A DNA stretch of 64,000 bases from assembly GCA_016647705.1 (NCBI GenBank), contig CM028334.1, positions 10,139,546 through 10,203,545 of the forward strand, written 5' to 3'. Under the pieces are notes generated by a model. That model had not been told where the DNA came from. It ran no database searches and saw only the letters and a program-made list of their open reading frames with translations. The position numbers and the translations under genes are program-made. Origin of the DNA: Eucommia ulmoides (taxonomy: Eukaryota; Streptophyta; Magnoliopsida; Garryales; Eucommiaceae). Positions 12,186 to 24,099 of this stretch are shown here, piece after piece (position 1 is the first letter of the stretch; every line of letters begins with the position of its first letter).

Positions 12186-13970
12186 ATTTCTCAAAATATC
12201 CTACAACTTAATACTTCAACCACTTAATTTTATCGTTTCAAATTCGAATTAAATGAAATAATGATAATGACTCGTGTAAATTTATAATCATATATTTGAC
12301 AATATATTTTTTTATCATAAAAATAGAGATTAACAAATTAAAACTAAACACTTTTATATTCTTAAAATAGAGAGAATTTCTTTTATATATTTCATTTGCT
12401 TGATTTGATTACAAAACGTTTCAAACAACATTGGTTTTTATATATTTTATTGTATAATTAAATATTTTTTAAATTCAATACAACGATAACATTTATTTTG
12501 AATCGAACAACATACATAATGTTCAATCTATTTTTTCATTTAATTATATTTAATATTTTTTACAATAACAATATAGTACATTTATAAAATTTTGTTAAAA
12601 TGTCATTTTGAATTCAACACAAATGTGAAAAACAATAAAGATTCCAAATTAGTATGTGAAAAAATATGAAGGTTCAACGCATGATAATAATGATATCATT
12701 AGTTTCAAAACAATATACATTTGTTATATAATTTAATATTTTTTGAATTCAACATGACGATGAATCCTGATGTTGAATTCAATAATATGCGTCACTGTTA
12801 AATTAATATTTTTTTAGTAACTTTGTATTTTATTACATTTAACATTTTTCATAATAACAACACAATATATATATTTATTTTTTTTAAATGTTGAAATACC
12901 ATGTCGAATTCAATAAAAAATTGAAAAAAAATTAAAAAAATTCAGAAATACCATGTTGAATTCAACAAGAATGCGAAAATTAATGATAAAAAGGGGAATA
13001 TAATATCATTTTAAAAATCTTATTTAGACAAATCTGAATATATAATTAGATTTATAAATATTTTTATAACTACATTTAATATATTTTTACAATAACAACA
13101 CAATAGATTTAAAAAATTTGTTAAATTACCATATGAAATTTTAAAAGTACAACGTTAAATTCAAAACGAGTGTAATAATTGACCCAAAAAATGATGAATA
13201 TGAGATCATTTTGAAAATCTTATTCAGACAAATATGAATATATAATTAAATCATGAAAAAATATATAAAACTTTAATTATTTTGATTTTAATAACATGAT
13301 TTTAAATCCCTCATTTTTTAGGAAGTTATATATCAAGTGGTTGAAAGGACAAATGTGACCGAAAAAAACATAAAAAAAAACTACCTGGTAACCCGCTAAC
13401 CAATAATCAATCCTTAAGAATACAATTATGTGACCGTTAGATCTAAATCACATGTACTAGATCTAACATTTTCAGTAGTAATTGGATTTAGATCAAAATC
13501 TTTAAAAGAAACACTTTGAAAATAAATCAAATCACAATAATACCAAATTCAAGAACACAAATCCTCATCACACAATAGTTTACACATAATCCAAAAAAAA
13601 TAAAAAAATAACAACATTACATAAATCCAAACTTAGCTCACCACAATCCTAACTCGGTGAAGGAAGTTAGTCATTCATTGCCGCTTAGAATGACGTTTTT
13701 TCGAGTGCAACCCGCAAAAATACCAAAAATACCATTACCATTTTGTTCCTTGTTATCTTGGGCTTCAATCTTCGTGGGCAGGAAAAAAAAACAAGGGAAA
13801 GGAGGGGGGGGGGGGGGGGGGGGGGAGGGGGAATCCTCTCACACTTAATTCACGGGTCAAAAATAAAAAAAGGGGGAAGTTGTCCCTACACTTAATTCAC
13901 GGCCAGCCTGTTGGAGTAGTTTGCACGCGCGACCCGCAACAGAGGGCTCGTTTGAGCCCCTGCCAAACAT
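12186..13970. other. AT-rich intergenic stretch
   Basis: Mostly A/T with several recurrences of GTTGAATTCAA and AATTCAACA words, looking like a degraded tandem or dispersed repeat whose relatives also occur near 47960-48030. A pure G-run lies at 13803-13825. No gene is supported. Confidence 0.5.
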
Positions 13971-14467
13971 CGCATTTGGCTAGCGAGTTGTTTACATGAT
14001 AATTAATATTTTATTACTTATTTACTAAAAAATGAGTTATTCTCCCAAGTATTGAAATCCGGAGTTACGAACTCCGAGTATAACTCAAAAAATATTGTAT
14101 ATATCTAGGGTTGACAATTCGAAGTATACGGTCTGTTAAATTTTTTTTCTTTATTGTTAAACCCGAGGTTGTGAACCCCAGATTTATTTTCAAATTTCCA
14201 CTGAACCCAGGATTCAACCCCGGGTCTTCAATTCTTTGAAGGGTTAATAGCACTTTACCCCCCATGATTTGGCCCATTTTTACTTTCCCTCCTGTGGTTT
14301 GAACTTCGCCACTTACATTCTCTGTGGTTTGTGGACCTAAATACAACACTAACTCCGTTGACGGAAAGGTTAGAATGTCAATTTTACTCTTATATAATTA
14401 TCAACACTTTTTGTGGTGTAAAGTGCAATTAACCCAATGCCTGAGGAAAATGACTTTCCTGAGTCCT

Positions 14468-14940
14468 GCCTAATTCGAGCTCACTCCCCCCCTCCTCTCC
14501 CCTCCCATTCTCTACAATCAGCTCAAAGGGGCGGCGGCGGTGTTTAATTGTTCGCCGTATCTTCACCTCTGTTGTTCGTTGCCTCCAAATCCTAGGTCGA
14601 TTTGGCAAAATCGGCTCCTCTCTTATCTGTGTTTGGATCTCCTCCAGATCTACTTCTCTTGAGGTATGATTTTTCATCTCTGTTCGGATCTGCCTCCCCT
14701 TCCTAATTCGAGCTCCCCATACTCTACAATCAACTCAGAGGGGTGGCGGCGGTGATTGATTGTTCCCTCCGTCGTTCGTCACATACAAATCAGTCGCAAA
14801 ATCGGCTTCTTCTTCCTCCATCGTTGTTCAAGATCGTGGGATCCGGATCGATGGAATACGAAATCATCTTGTGATTTTTTCAAACTCAAGCAGATTAAGG
14901 TTACTCTATCTCATCTCCCTCTCTTTCTCTCTCTAATTTT
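14468..14940 (+). repeat. 236 bp tandem duplication inside the MULE-like element
   Basis: TAATTCGAGCTC at 14468 and again at 14704 starts two similar units. Both contain TCTACAATCA, GGCGGCGGTG, TTGTTC and AAAATCGGCT. It resembles the repeated 5' leader of a plant transposon gene, but no start codon can be assigned. Confidence 0.6.
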
Positions 14941-15329
14941 GCATACTCGTTCTTATCTGTGTTTCTTTGGTTTGCTTGATACATTTAATTTGGCATCTTC
15001 ACATTCAGTAGTCTATACATAGCCAACCTTAAAGTTTCAATTTCATTTTTGTTTTTTTGGGTTCTGAGTAATCCAAATTAGCTTTCATAACTGATATTGT
15101 ATTTCCTTCATTTTAACTGATATTCTGAGTTTTCACGCTTCAAATATGGGGGTTTTCATCTTTCAAATTGGTATCATGCAACTAGATTGTGTATTAGGGT
15201 AAAAATTTGATCTTTTGAACTGTAATTTGTTTTGAAAGTTTGTGAACTGAATTGGAATGTTTAAGGTTTCGAAAGTTTCTAAATTGATCTTATTTAAACT
15301 GTTATCGTGCAACTAGATAGTGAAATTGA

Positions 15330-15478
15330 ACTGGTATCATGCAACAAGAATTGTTGCTACAGACCAGCCTTCTATTCCTGTTGTTCAAAGGGAAGCTAGG
15401 TCCAATGCTTATATCCCAAGATCAGGATCTTTTGTTCATCCATTACATGGTGGCCATAGGTTATTATTAAGACATTGA
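15330..15478 (+). pseudogene. Possible exon remnant of MULE-like element
   Basis: A short open stretch reads TDQPSIPVVQREARSNAYIP and has an exon-like base composition compared with its AT-rich flanks. It is cut off by the LTR that starts at 15479. I do not recognise a domain, and chance is possible. Confidence 0.25.
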
Positions 15479-16165
15479 TGTGGGTAAAGTTGGGCCTCAT
15501 CCACGTGTCAACTACCAAGAACAGTTTTCTGCCACATCGCTATTCACCTCGTATCAGCCCGGTATATAGATAGCCCGGGATTTTCTGTGCCATGCGGCAA
15601 CCGAGGTCGGAGCCCCCAGGCCGACCTCCTCGTTTGGTCCCGACCTGGCCCCCGCCATCAACAGTAATGGGCCCAAGTCCTAGGCCCGTAGCTCTAATCC
15701 GCCTTGCGCCCACGCGCCTGACTGCTTACTAGTAATCCGAGCTTAAGGTTTTAATCTTATTTACGCTAATTACACTTCCGCCTATAAATAAGAGGCTTCT
15801 CCAATACTTTTGGATGACGAGAAAAACCATTCTAGAGAGAGAAACTTCACCATAGATCACTCAGATAGGTCGAGGTAACAGTAACTCTCCGATCTATATT
15901 TCTACTCCGGCCTCTTACTCTCACGCCAGAGGGGACACGCCAGGGAAAACCCGACCATCCTTTGTGCGGGTGACGAATAGGAGCTCGGCCTGGACAGTGG
16001 CTAAGAGCCCGGAAGGAAAAGATGACCCGGGCTCGGACTCAGGCCCGATTGAATCCGTCCGACCCAGTTGTAGCACGCCAGGAAGTTCAATCTTACACCT
16101 CTCTTACCCCTGATCTGGGAGTGTTCGAACCATACTACTGGTTGGACCAAATCTCAACACCAACA
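15479..16165 (+). mobile_element. LTR of a truncated Tat-lineage Ty3 element
   Basis: Starts TGTGGGTAAAG and ends CACCAACA, directly followed by TTTGGCGCCGTTTATGGG. That motif is the same kind of primer-binding-site block as at 36177. A CTATAAATA box lies near 15782. The rest of the element is cut at 17673 by another LTR. Confidence 0.7.
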
Positions 16166-17673
16166 GTTTGGCGCCGTTTATGGGAAGCGCTACTAAAAGC
16201 CTTCTCCAAGTCATCAGCTACATGCTCCGCTAAGGTTTGATGAACACAAGGTCTGGTCACTCCCACCGATCAGATAACATAAGCCACCTGGTGAATAGAC
16301 AACCCGAGGAGGATATGTCGCGGGCACCGAGGTCGAAAACCAGGGCCACAGCCCGCTAAGCGATCAACGAAGAAGACGCAGGTACCGAAAGGCAGAATAT
16401 CAACGTCGAGGGACTTTACCCGGGCCAGGCGTCCGGGGTCGTTGATGCCACCAGGCTCGACAATGTGGAACGCCAACTCGGTAAGTTCTAGGAGTACTTC
16501 AACATTCTCCTCTCCCGCATTCCTCCGCCTTTGGTTGAAGGGGGACCGAGTCCCCATGTTGCGGAGTAGATGGCCCATCTACAGGAGTCCAGTGATCGAG
16601 CACTAGCCTCTCACGGACAGATGGTTCGGGCTCGGCCTCAAGCCGCTAACTGAGCACAGAGAGAAATGGATCTTGATCCCTCTGTCGCCTCAGCAACCGT
16701 TTTAAGGTTAGCTCAAGGACGACGGTCAGAGAACCGATTGGGATCACCACCGGCTCAGGAGTATAGTCGCTGTGAGCATTCCGAGCATCGATCTTGTCGA
16801 ATCAGGGAGGTAGACTCCCACTCCCCGCCACAAGTTCGTAGGAGGGAGCCCAGGCTTGCTTCCAGTCAGATTGTCCCCCCAGAAAGGGTGACGACCACAA
16901 TGGAGCAACGCTTGATGGAGATGGAGTCCGCCCTCAGTCTCATGTGCAACACCGAGGGAGCCCCCGGCCTGTATACTGGAGTACAGTCTCCTTTCACTAT
17001 GGAAGATGGGATGATCGACCCGTTAGACAATCTTTCCGTGTATGTCTCCCATGTGGATGTACACGCAGCCACCAATGCCATAAGGTGTAAATTCTTCCAT
17101 CTCGGATTAATTGGCTCTGCCAGGTTGTGGTTTAACGACCTCTCATTGGCCTCGATCTCTACATTCCTCCAACTCGAGCAGTAGTTCATAGAGAGGTTCA
17201 GCCAGTCACGACGCAGGCCGAAGACTGCATCTCACCTCCTCAGCGTTAGGCAGGAGGAGAATGAGAATCTAGCCGACTACGTACACTGATTTTGGATGGA
17301 ATCCCTCGCTTGTGAAAGAGTGTCCGATGAGGTAGCGCTCAATGCTTTTGTTGGCGGGTTAAGGCACCGAAAGCTCTTGTATGACCTAAATTCCAGGTCG
17401 GCCTCCAGCCTCTGTGAGACACTTGACCTCGGGGCCAATTTCTATAAAGACGATCTCGTTGATAAGATCACAAAAAGAGAAGGAAGACCTTCTCAGGAAG
17501 AAATCCCGATCCGACGAGAGAACGAGCCGATCCCAAGCGTCGAGGAGACTCCAGGCGGATGGGGGGTTAGGCCCATTGCCTGGGGACCGAAGACCGTCTT
17601 CTGGCCCCCGTTAGGTCGTTTATACTTCTCTGACCACCTATGTCGCAACCATCTTCGCTGAGAACGCTAGAAA
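16166..17673 (+). pseudogene. Tat-lineage gag fragment
   Basis: The reading frame from 16666 shows a gag capsid-like region (LGLIGSARLWFNDLSLASIS), continues after an in-frame stop at 17182 with FIERFSQSRRRPKTASHLL, and then LNAFVGGLRHRKLLYDLNSR from 17338. This matches the order of the gag in the larger element (37060-37480). Stops at 17182 and 17287 break it. No protease or RT follows because the Tekay-like LTR interrupts the element at 17674. Confidence 0.75.
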
Positions 17674-18699
17674 TGTAAGACCCCAATCGTAGCATATACG
17701 TCATTTTAGTTGCATTTAGAGTAATTGAGAATTTGGAGTGAATTTGGGTTAATTAAAAATTCAAATTAAAAGTGTAGGGGTCAAATTGAAAAATTTAGAA
17801 AATATCTAATTCAAAATTTTTGAATTTAACTTTTGAAAAAAAAAAGCTTTTGGGGGGAAATTACAATTCCAGAAACTTTTAAAAGTGGAAAGTGACTAAT
17901 GAAAAAGATGTTAAGAAATTACGGAGAGAAAAGAGCAATTTAATTAAATATATTTTATATATATATATATATATGCATGTTGGTGTGTGTGCGTGTGCTG
18001 TGAGCTCAGCTGAAGACAGGAGGCGTGGGAGAGAAGCGACGTGGCGTGAATGAAACCCATAAACCAATTTACTAAAACTTATGCAAATTAATGATCCATA
18101 AAAAAAATCTTGTTCCAACCCTGAAAATGGAGGAGAAAATCAGAAAACTAGAGATAGAAAAGGTTGTCGGAGGTTCGTGATCGTCGGAGATGGTGAGTTC
18201 ATCAGTGTGAGGACGTGTTTCGGTGTTGATCGTTGTTTGGTTCGGCGGGATATGGGTGTGTACTGTCTATTTATTTTGTTCGACGGCAAGGGGGTGTGAA
18301 AAGGTGTGTGTGCTCTGTTTTTTTTTTTTTTTTTCTTCTATTTTGGGTGTATCAGGTGTGTGTGGGTAATCGAAGTATGGGTAGGCGATTGTTGTGTATG
18401 TGTATGTGTGTGATCAGTCGTTGAGTCCCTGCCGTGCATGTAGGTGTGTGTGTTCCAATTTTCAACGGTGAACAGTCGCCGATCCTCAGGCTCCGTTCGT
18501 GTATGTATGTGTGTGTTCTGATTTAAAGTGCATGTGAGTTGGGTAATCGTCGGTGAGCTATGGTGGGTAGTGGGTAGTGGTTGTTGATCGGTGGTGTGTT
18601 GTGAGGTCGTCGAAGCTGGTAAGAAGAGAGGGAGAAAGAATGGTCTGTTTGAAGCAAACCTGAAACAGAACTAGAGAGAGGAAGAAGACGATGGTTGTT

Positions 18700-18931
18700 C
18701 GCCTAGGCGGTGACAAACTTCGCCTAGGCGGTGGAGCATCAGTGTACAAAAACAGAGAAACAAAAGAACGTGTTCGCCTAGGCGGTGACAATCCTCGCCT
18801 AGGCGGAGAAGCAGCAGAACGCAAGTAGAAAGAAACTGGGGTGTGTTCGCCTAGGTGGTGGAAAATCTCGCCGAGGCGGAAGATCGTCAATAGGCCAAAC
18901 AGAGGAAAGAGGAAGCGTGTGCGCCCTGGCG
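18700..18931. repeat. Paired CGCCTAGGCG palindromes, 75 bp period
   Basis: Exact 10 bp palindromes at 18700, 18721, 18775 and 18796, with one- or two-base variants at 18848, 18869 and 18922. Members of each pair start 21 bp apart, and pairs recur every 73-75 bp, usually as TTCGCCTAGGCGGTG. They lie inside the truncated Tekay-like LTR. Confidence 0.85.
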
Positions 18932-19729
18932 GTGGGTACTGGAGCAGAAACTAATTTTTTTAAAGAAAAATGAAATCGACAACCGTTTCGAAGCGGGTAA
19001 CGTTTCTCGTTTAATTTTATGATTTTTAAAAAGAATTACTGGTATCGAAATTGTTGAAATGACGATAATAAATATGGAGAATGTTCACATGAATAAATTC
19101 GATATTGTAAACTGTAACGGAGAAATACTCATTGAACGATAATATTTCATAATAAAAGGCGGAGAATACGAAATTACAGAAATTAGAGCCTACATTGAAT
19201 GGTTAGATTATTGTTATATAAAATATTAATTTAGGTCATGTCTCTATTAGGTTCGCAAGTACCGGAGTACCAATAGAGGATAATCGGTAAAAGTTTTCGA
19301 AAGCGGATAACCAGGTGAGTGTACTGTCTTCTAGTAAATATATTTTCATATATATATGATTGGAAAATGTGTTTATTTAAAGTTGGGCAAATTTATAACT
19401 TATATGGATCAAGCGTAATTTGGGTGTTTCTGAAATTGTAGATTTCATTGTTTTTCTAAAAGGTTGGAAGTCGATTGTGGACAGAGTTATGGTTATTGCG
19501 GTGGAAATGAGTTGTTGTTGTTGAGGTAAGGTGGAAATTGGTGTTAGATATTCACCTGTTTGGCATAGTCCAACAAAACGTTGTTATGTCCCGCTAGGAA
19601 GGCATATCCTACGGATGATACGGTACCTTTACAACTCCCGATCGTGAGCTTAAAACGATCACATGGCTAGCCGGGGGGTGAGGTGTTGTGGTGTAGTGTG
19701 ATGTTTTGTCGTATATGGTGATTGAGATG

Positions 19730-19731
<2 letters not shown>

Positions 19732-19791
<60 letters not shown>
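19732..19791. repeat. (AC)n(AT)n microsatellite
   Basis: An uninterrupted AC tract runs into an AT tract inside the Tekay-like LTR. Confidence 0.9.
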
Positions 19792-19792
<1 letters not shown>

Positions 19793-20221
19793 GTATATAG
19801 ATGTTGATTCTGTGGTGACAGGAAATAGGTGTTTTCCTTGTGGTATGAGACATTTATATATTATGAGATTTTTATTTGATATGTGATGTATATATGTTTT
19901 ATGCGTAATCTATCTAAAATATTTTTTATTAAGAAGACAATACACTCACAGGTACAACAGTTAGGAGTCGGTCCTCTACTGGCACTAGGTAGAATCTTGT
20001 GATGGAGTCATGTGGGAGTTTTTGAGATGAACTGTTTGAGGCGAACCTGTGAGAGGTTCATGGTTATTATATTGTTGTTGTTATTATATTTGGGGATGAA
20101 TGTGTCCCCCATACAAGAGGATGTATATGGCCTGTATATATGATTATATATTTTTGTATGCCTAGTGTCGTTTTCTAGTTGGTGGGATGTCCAGGTGTTG
20201 TTGTGTCCCCCATACGAGAGG

Positions 20222-20817
20222 ATGTTTTCCACTTTAATTGCTTACTTCACACTTTTTATTTGAAAAGAGAAAAATTGAGATCCTTTTGTCAAACCACAAA
20301 GAAAAACATGGACAAATGTGAAAGGATAAAGGATAGACAATTTTGTTTCTCTCTTCTGGTCGGCTGTAGCTTTTGAAGAATGGAGAAATGAATTTTGTCA
20401 AAAATTTGGATCTTCTCTGATTTGCGGCTATCGCAAATCAGAGATTTGTTTTATTTTTTTTTCATCCCCTGAGGCCTATAAAATGACAGAGTTGTAGACG
20501 TTGAAGTGGAGAGTGAGAAATCTCTTAGTTTGGTGTATTGAAAATTCTCTAGTAGAATTTTTTTTATCCATACCCAAAGATTGTGTATTTATTGAGAGAG
20601 ATTTTTGGGGACATTTTGTTGTTAATTCTTGAGTTCAAGAACTAATCTCATTTTGTGTAATTTTCTTCATATTAATGAAATCATTCATTGTTCTTCGCCC
20701 GTGGAGTAAATAAGTTGTGCCGAACCACGTTATATCTTGTGTCACTTTTGTATTTGTCATTTTCTCCGCTTTTGCATATTCTCTATTTTTATATTTTTGT
20801 CGCCTTTGAACCCAACA
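20222..20817 (+). mobile_element. Copia-type LTR
   Basis: Contains a TATA box (CCTATAAAATG, about 20476). Near the 3' end it has CGCCCGTGGAGTAA followed by TGCCGAACCACGTTATATC, a block typical of many plant Ty1/copia LTRs. It ends near GAACCCAACA. No coding region follows. It truncates the Tekay-like LTR; exact ends are uncertain. Confidence 0.6.
20414..20444. other. Perfect 13 bp hairpin
   Basis: TCTCTGATTTGCG, a five-base loop GCTAT, then the exact complement. It lies about 30 bp upstream of the Copia LTR TATA box. Confidence 0.85.
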
Positions 20818-21269
20818 TGTTTTTTGGACAGTGTTTAGATAGTGTTTTCTCGCTTTTTGATCAATGAATTTTAGTGGATAATTATTGAAGTATTTAAATG
20901 AAAAATTATGTATTACCATGGTACGTTTGTACTTATTGATGTATTTTGATATGTTAAATTGGTGTATTTTAGTGAAATTGTGCAATTTGAAATGTATTAG
21001 ACAATCGTATATTTTGAATTTCATGAATGATAGGTTAACAAACAAAAAGATGGATTTCATTTGCGTTGTTTTTTTTTTCCTAAATCACCACCATAAACAC
21101 TTAAAGAAGACATAAAAAATAAAAATGAGAGAGAGAAGAAAAAATAAATGAGAAAGTTTGGTATAATGTAGAAAATGTGTAAGAAAATTAGATATTATAT
21201 AAAGAAATAGTGAGGGTAAAATAGGAAAAACAAATAGATGTTTAGGAGGGAAAAAATGCAAAAAATATG
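20818..21269. other. AT-rich interior of MULE-like element
   Basis: Open frames on both strands here are low-complexity and show no domain or codon signal. I see no gene. Confidence 0.45.
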
Positions 21270-21448
21270 CTCAGTTTCAGATCGGACGTATGGACCACCA
21301 ACACAGTTAGTTTGAATGTAAAGTGTTAATTTTACACTTAGATCCATAATCACAGGGAGGGGTAAGTGGCGAAATCCAAAGCATAAGAGAGTAAAGTACA
21401 AATGGATCAAACCATAGAAGGGTAAAGTATTATTAACCCATCTTTGAA

Positions 21449-21665
21449 TTGTTTGGGGTTTGAGGGAGATGGGCCCACACCTCCCTCTCTTTCTCTCTCT
21501 CTTTGTTACTCTCTCTCACACACACATAGACTTTATAGAAACTGAAAACATGTTTGGGGTTTGAGAGAGATGGGCCCACACACCTTTCTCTCTCTCTCTT
21601 TATTATTCTTTCTCTCTCACTTTAAAATCTCTTTAGACTCTTTCTCTCTCTCTCTCTCGCTAAGA
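21449..21665 (+). repeat. Inner part of the left inverted-repeat arm
   Basis: Holds two tandem copies of GGGTTTGAGRGAGATGGGC (21456 and 21556) followed by CT-rich tracts. The reverse complement of the same order, with one copy of the GGGTTTGAG block, lies at 23650-23830. Confidence 0.7.
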
Positions 21666-23070
21666 GTATATTTGGTTGGAATGAAAGAAAATAAAAGAAA
21701 AATATCTTTTGTAGAGGAAAAATTATTTTCTTTTGTATGTTTGGTAGGAGGAATATAAAAAGAGGAAAAATACTAAAAAAAATAATATATATTATTTTAA
21801 TTTACTATTTTACCCTTACTACATATTAATGGTAAAATAAAAAAAAAATAATATACACTTAAAACGAAGGGGTATAATGATAATTTTGGATCATTTTTCC
21901 CATCACCTCTTCATTTCCACCCCAAATTTGGGGGGAGGGAGGGAAGTGGAGGGAAATAACTTTTTTCACTCCATTTTATTTTCCTTTTTTTATTTTCACC
22001 TCTAACCAAACACAACAAATTTTTCTTTTCCACTTCATTTTCATTTTCATTTTCTTATCCATCTCATTTTCCACTCTCCTACACATATCCTAAGTTCCCC
22101 TCCCCCCCCCCCTTCTTGACCGCATCACTTCTATTTTTGAATTCTTTTTAATATATGTTATTAAAGGTTAATTGTTATTGTCAATCAGAGTTTAAATTTT
22201 TGGGTAATATTTTAAGAATTAAATTTTAAATTTAATTCTAAATGTACTAGATCGATGTGAAGAAATATGCCCTTAAGATCAACCGAAAAAGTGATTAGTT
22301 AAGGTACACGTAAGTTGATCCGAACACACTTTACTTTTTTTAAGGTTAATTACTTTTTGATCTTATTTCATTTTGTTCTCTTTAATTTAAAATTTTATAT
22401 TTTAGTCCCAACTATTTATAAATTTTTTTTCTTAATTTAAAGGGATATGTTAAAATTTGATGATGCAATTTGAAATGAACAAAACTCTCCTTTCTTTTAA
22501 TCCTAATTTTATTTTATTTTTATTAAAAATAAAATAAATAGAACAAGAGAGAGAAAATATTAGATTTTCATTATATTCTTTTTAAATATTAAATTTAAAT
22601 TAACAAATAAAAGTTAAGTTAATTTGTAGGTTTTCAAAGTAAATAAGTTAAAATAAAACCAAAGTATAAGGGAGGTCAAATGCAATTAATCCTATTAAAA
22701 TGAGGTTCTCTTTCTTTGTTTAAAACAAAAATTTACATAAGCATAAAAAAAAATCATTTTTTTTTAAAAAAAAAAGAGTATTTTTCAGTTACGCCAAACA
22801 AAAACCCTAAAATTACTTTTGAGTTTCTTTGATAAAATTTTAAATTATTTTAATATTTTAATTAAAACTTATTTGTATAAACCCCAAATTTGAGATTATG
22901 GGTTTAAAAACTATTTTCTTTTAATTATATAAAAAATAATAACGTTTAGGCATGTGTGATTGAGGTTTGAATTATTATTTTTTATTTAAAAATAAATTAG
23001 ACACTACATGCGTGTTTACTAATTACTTAGAGAGAGAGTATACTAGAACTAGAGTATTGAAATTAGACAC
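21666..23070. other. AT-rich centre of the inverted-repeat element
   Basis: No gene seen. A near-repeat of TAGACACTACATGCRTGTTTACTA occurs around 22988 and at the flanks of the 548 bp insertion, which shows what the site looked like before that insertion. Confidence 0.45.
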
Positions 23071-23082
23071 TACATGCATGTT

Positions 23083-23630
23083 GGGCTAGTCATGAGCCGG
23101 GCTCTACTTAGGATATTATATAAATAATTTAGGCCCGAGCCCAACCCGACCCTATGAATAGACCCGATCTTCTTGTCCAAGTCCGATCCTAAATAAAAAA
23201 ATAAAATCCAAACCCGGCCTTAGGGTGTTTCACTGTTTCATATGCATAGAGAGAGAAGGGAGGGGGTTGGTTTAGAGATTGAGTCAAAGGCCAAGCATTG
23301 TGGATTTCAAGGCAGAACAAGGCACTAGTATTTTACAGCTATCAAAACATGATGGAAACAAGAAAATGGGAAAAGAATCTACTCTCTTTAGCTGTACACT
23401 ACTCGCCACCTTACATTGGAAGGATAAACACTTGCCCCCCCCCCCCCACACACATATATATAAATGACCAGGCTAGGTCGGGTCGAGTCTAAACAAAAAT
23501 TGGCAAGCCTTAACCCGGCTCTCAAAATGAACAGATCTTAATTTTTTAGCCTAAGTCCTACCAATGGGTTCAAAAATTAAGCCCACGCCCTAAAAAATGG
23601 TGATGGACTGGGCGGGCCCATGACAAGCCG
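23083..23630. mobile_element. 548 bp non-autonomous TIR element
   Basis: Left end GGGCTAGTCATGAGCCGGGC; the complement of the right end reads CGGCTTGTCATGGGCCCGCC, giving terminal inverted repeats of about 20 bp. It is flanked by an exact 12 bp direct repeat TACATGCATGTT (23071-23082 and 23631-23642). Internal GGTCGGGTCGAG and CCCAACCCGACCC blocks are also in inverted relation. No coding region. Confidence 0.75.
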
Positions 23631-24099
23631 TACATGCATGTTTACTACTTAGAGATTGAGAGGAGGGAGAGTTTAGAGAGAGTCTAAAGAGATTTTAGAG
23701 TGAGAGAGAGAGAAAGTATAATAAAGAAAGAGAGAGAGAGAGGAGCGTCTAAAGAGATTTTGAAGTGACAGAAAGAGAAAGAGTAATAAAGAGAGAGAGT
23801 GTGGGTCCATCTCTCTCAAACCCCAGACAATGTTGCAGCTTCCGATAAAGTTTGTGTTGTGAGCCTGGATTTAACTATTAAAAATTTGACAACTCCGGAT
23901 TTAACTATTACAAAAAATAAAAATTAACCAACCGTATACTTAGAATTGTCGACCTAAATATTGAGAATATTTTTTGAGTTATACTTGAGATTTGTAACCC
24001 TGGTTTCAATATTTGAGATTAACAACCGCGAGTTATGATTATTTCGTAAAAAAGATAGAGTAACTCATTTTTTAGTAAATAAATAATAATTGGAACAAC

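Larger units (their letters stand above)
17674..20221 (+). mobile_element. Tekay-like (chromoviral) LTR, 3'-truncated
   Basis: Starts TGTAAGACCCC and follows the solo LTR at 33303-35986 in order. Shared blocks include AGGAAGGCATATCCTACGG, CAACTCCCGATCGTGAG, AAAACGATCACATGGCTAGC and AGTACACTCGCAGGT-like sequence. It lacks the GTCATGCCGGC and TGTGACA end present in the other copy, being cut by the LTR that begins near 20222. It contains a palindrome cluster (18700-18931) not seen in the second copy. Confidence 0.7.
14241..21439. mobile_element. MULE-like element carrying nested retroelements
   Basis: Terminal inverted repeats begin GGGTTAATAGCACTTTACCC at the left, and GGGTTAATAATACTTTACCC on the complement at the right. 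Similarity continues for at least 150 bp through TTTCGCCACTTAC-like sequence. Flanks are TTCTTTGAA (14232-14240) and ATCTTTGAA (21440-21448), an 8-9 bp duplication with one mismatch, as expected for Mutator-like elements. The first 195 bp also end in GTAAAGTGCAATTAACCC, an internal inverted copy of the terminus. No transposase is readable; the interior holds UTR-like DNA and three LTR elements. Confidence 0.7.
13975..24095. mobile_element. Old element with long inverted-repeat arms, split by later insertions
   Basis: The left arm is 13975-14240 plus 21449-21665; the right arm is about 23650-24095 in reverse complement. Matching landmarks in order are TTACTAAAAAATGAGTTA, AACTCAAAAAATATT, GGGTTTGAGAGAGATGG with CCCACAC, and TCTAAAATCTCTTTAGACTC. 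The left arm is interrupted at 14241-21439 by a separate element. Without that insert the unit would be about 2.9 kb, including a 548 bp element. Ends are approximate and I see no confident target duplication. It could be a foldback or MULE-type element. Confidence 0.65.

Noticed and set aside
20635..21060. 141-codon minus-strand open frame
   Set aside because: It overlaps the Copia LTR end and AT-rich filler; Lys, Asn and Ile content follows base composition.
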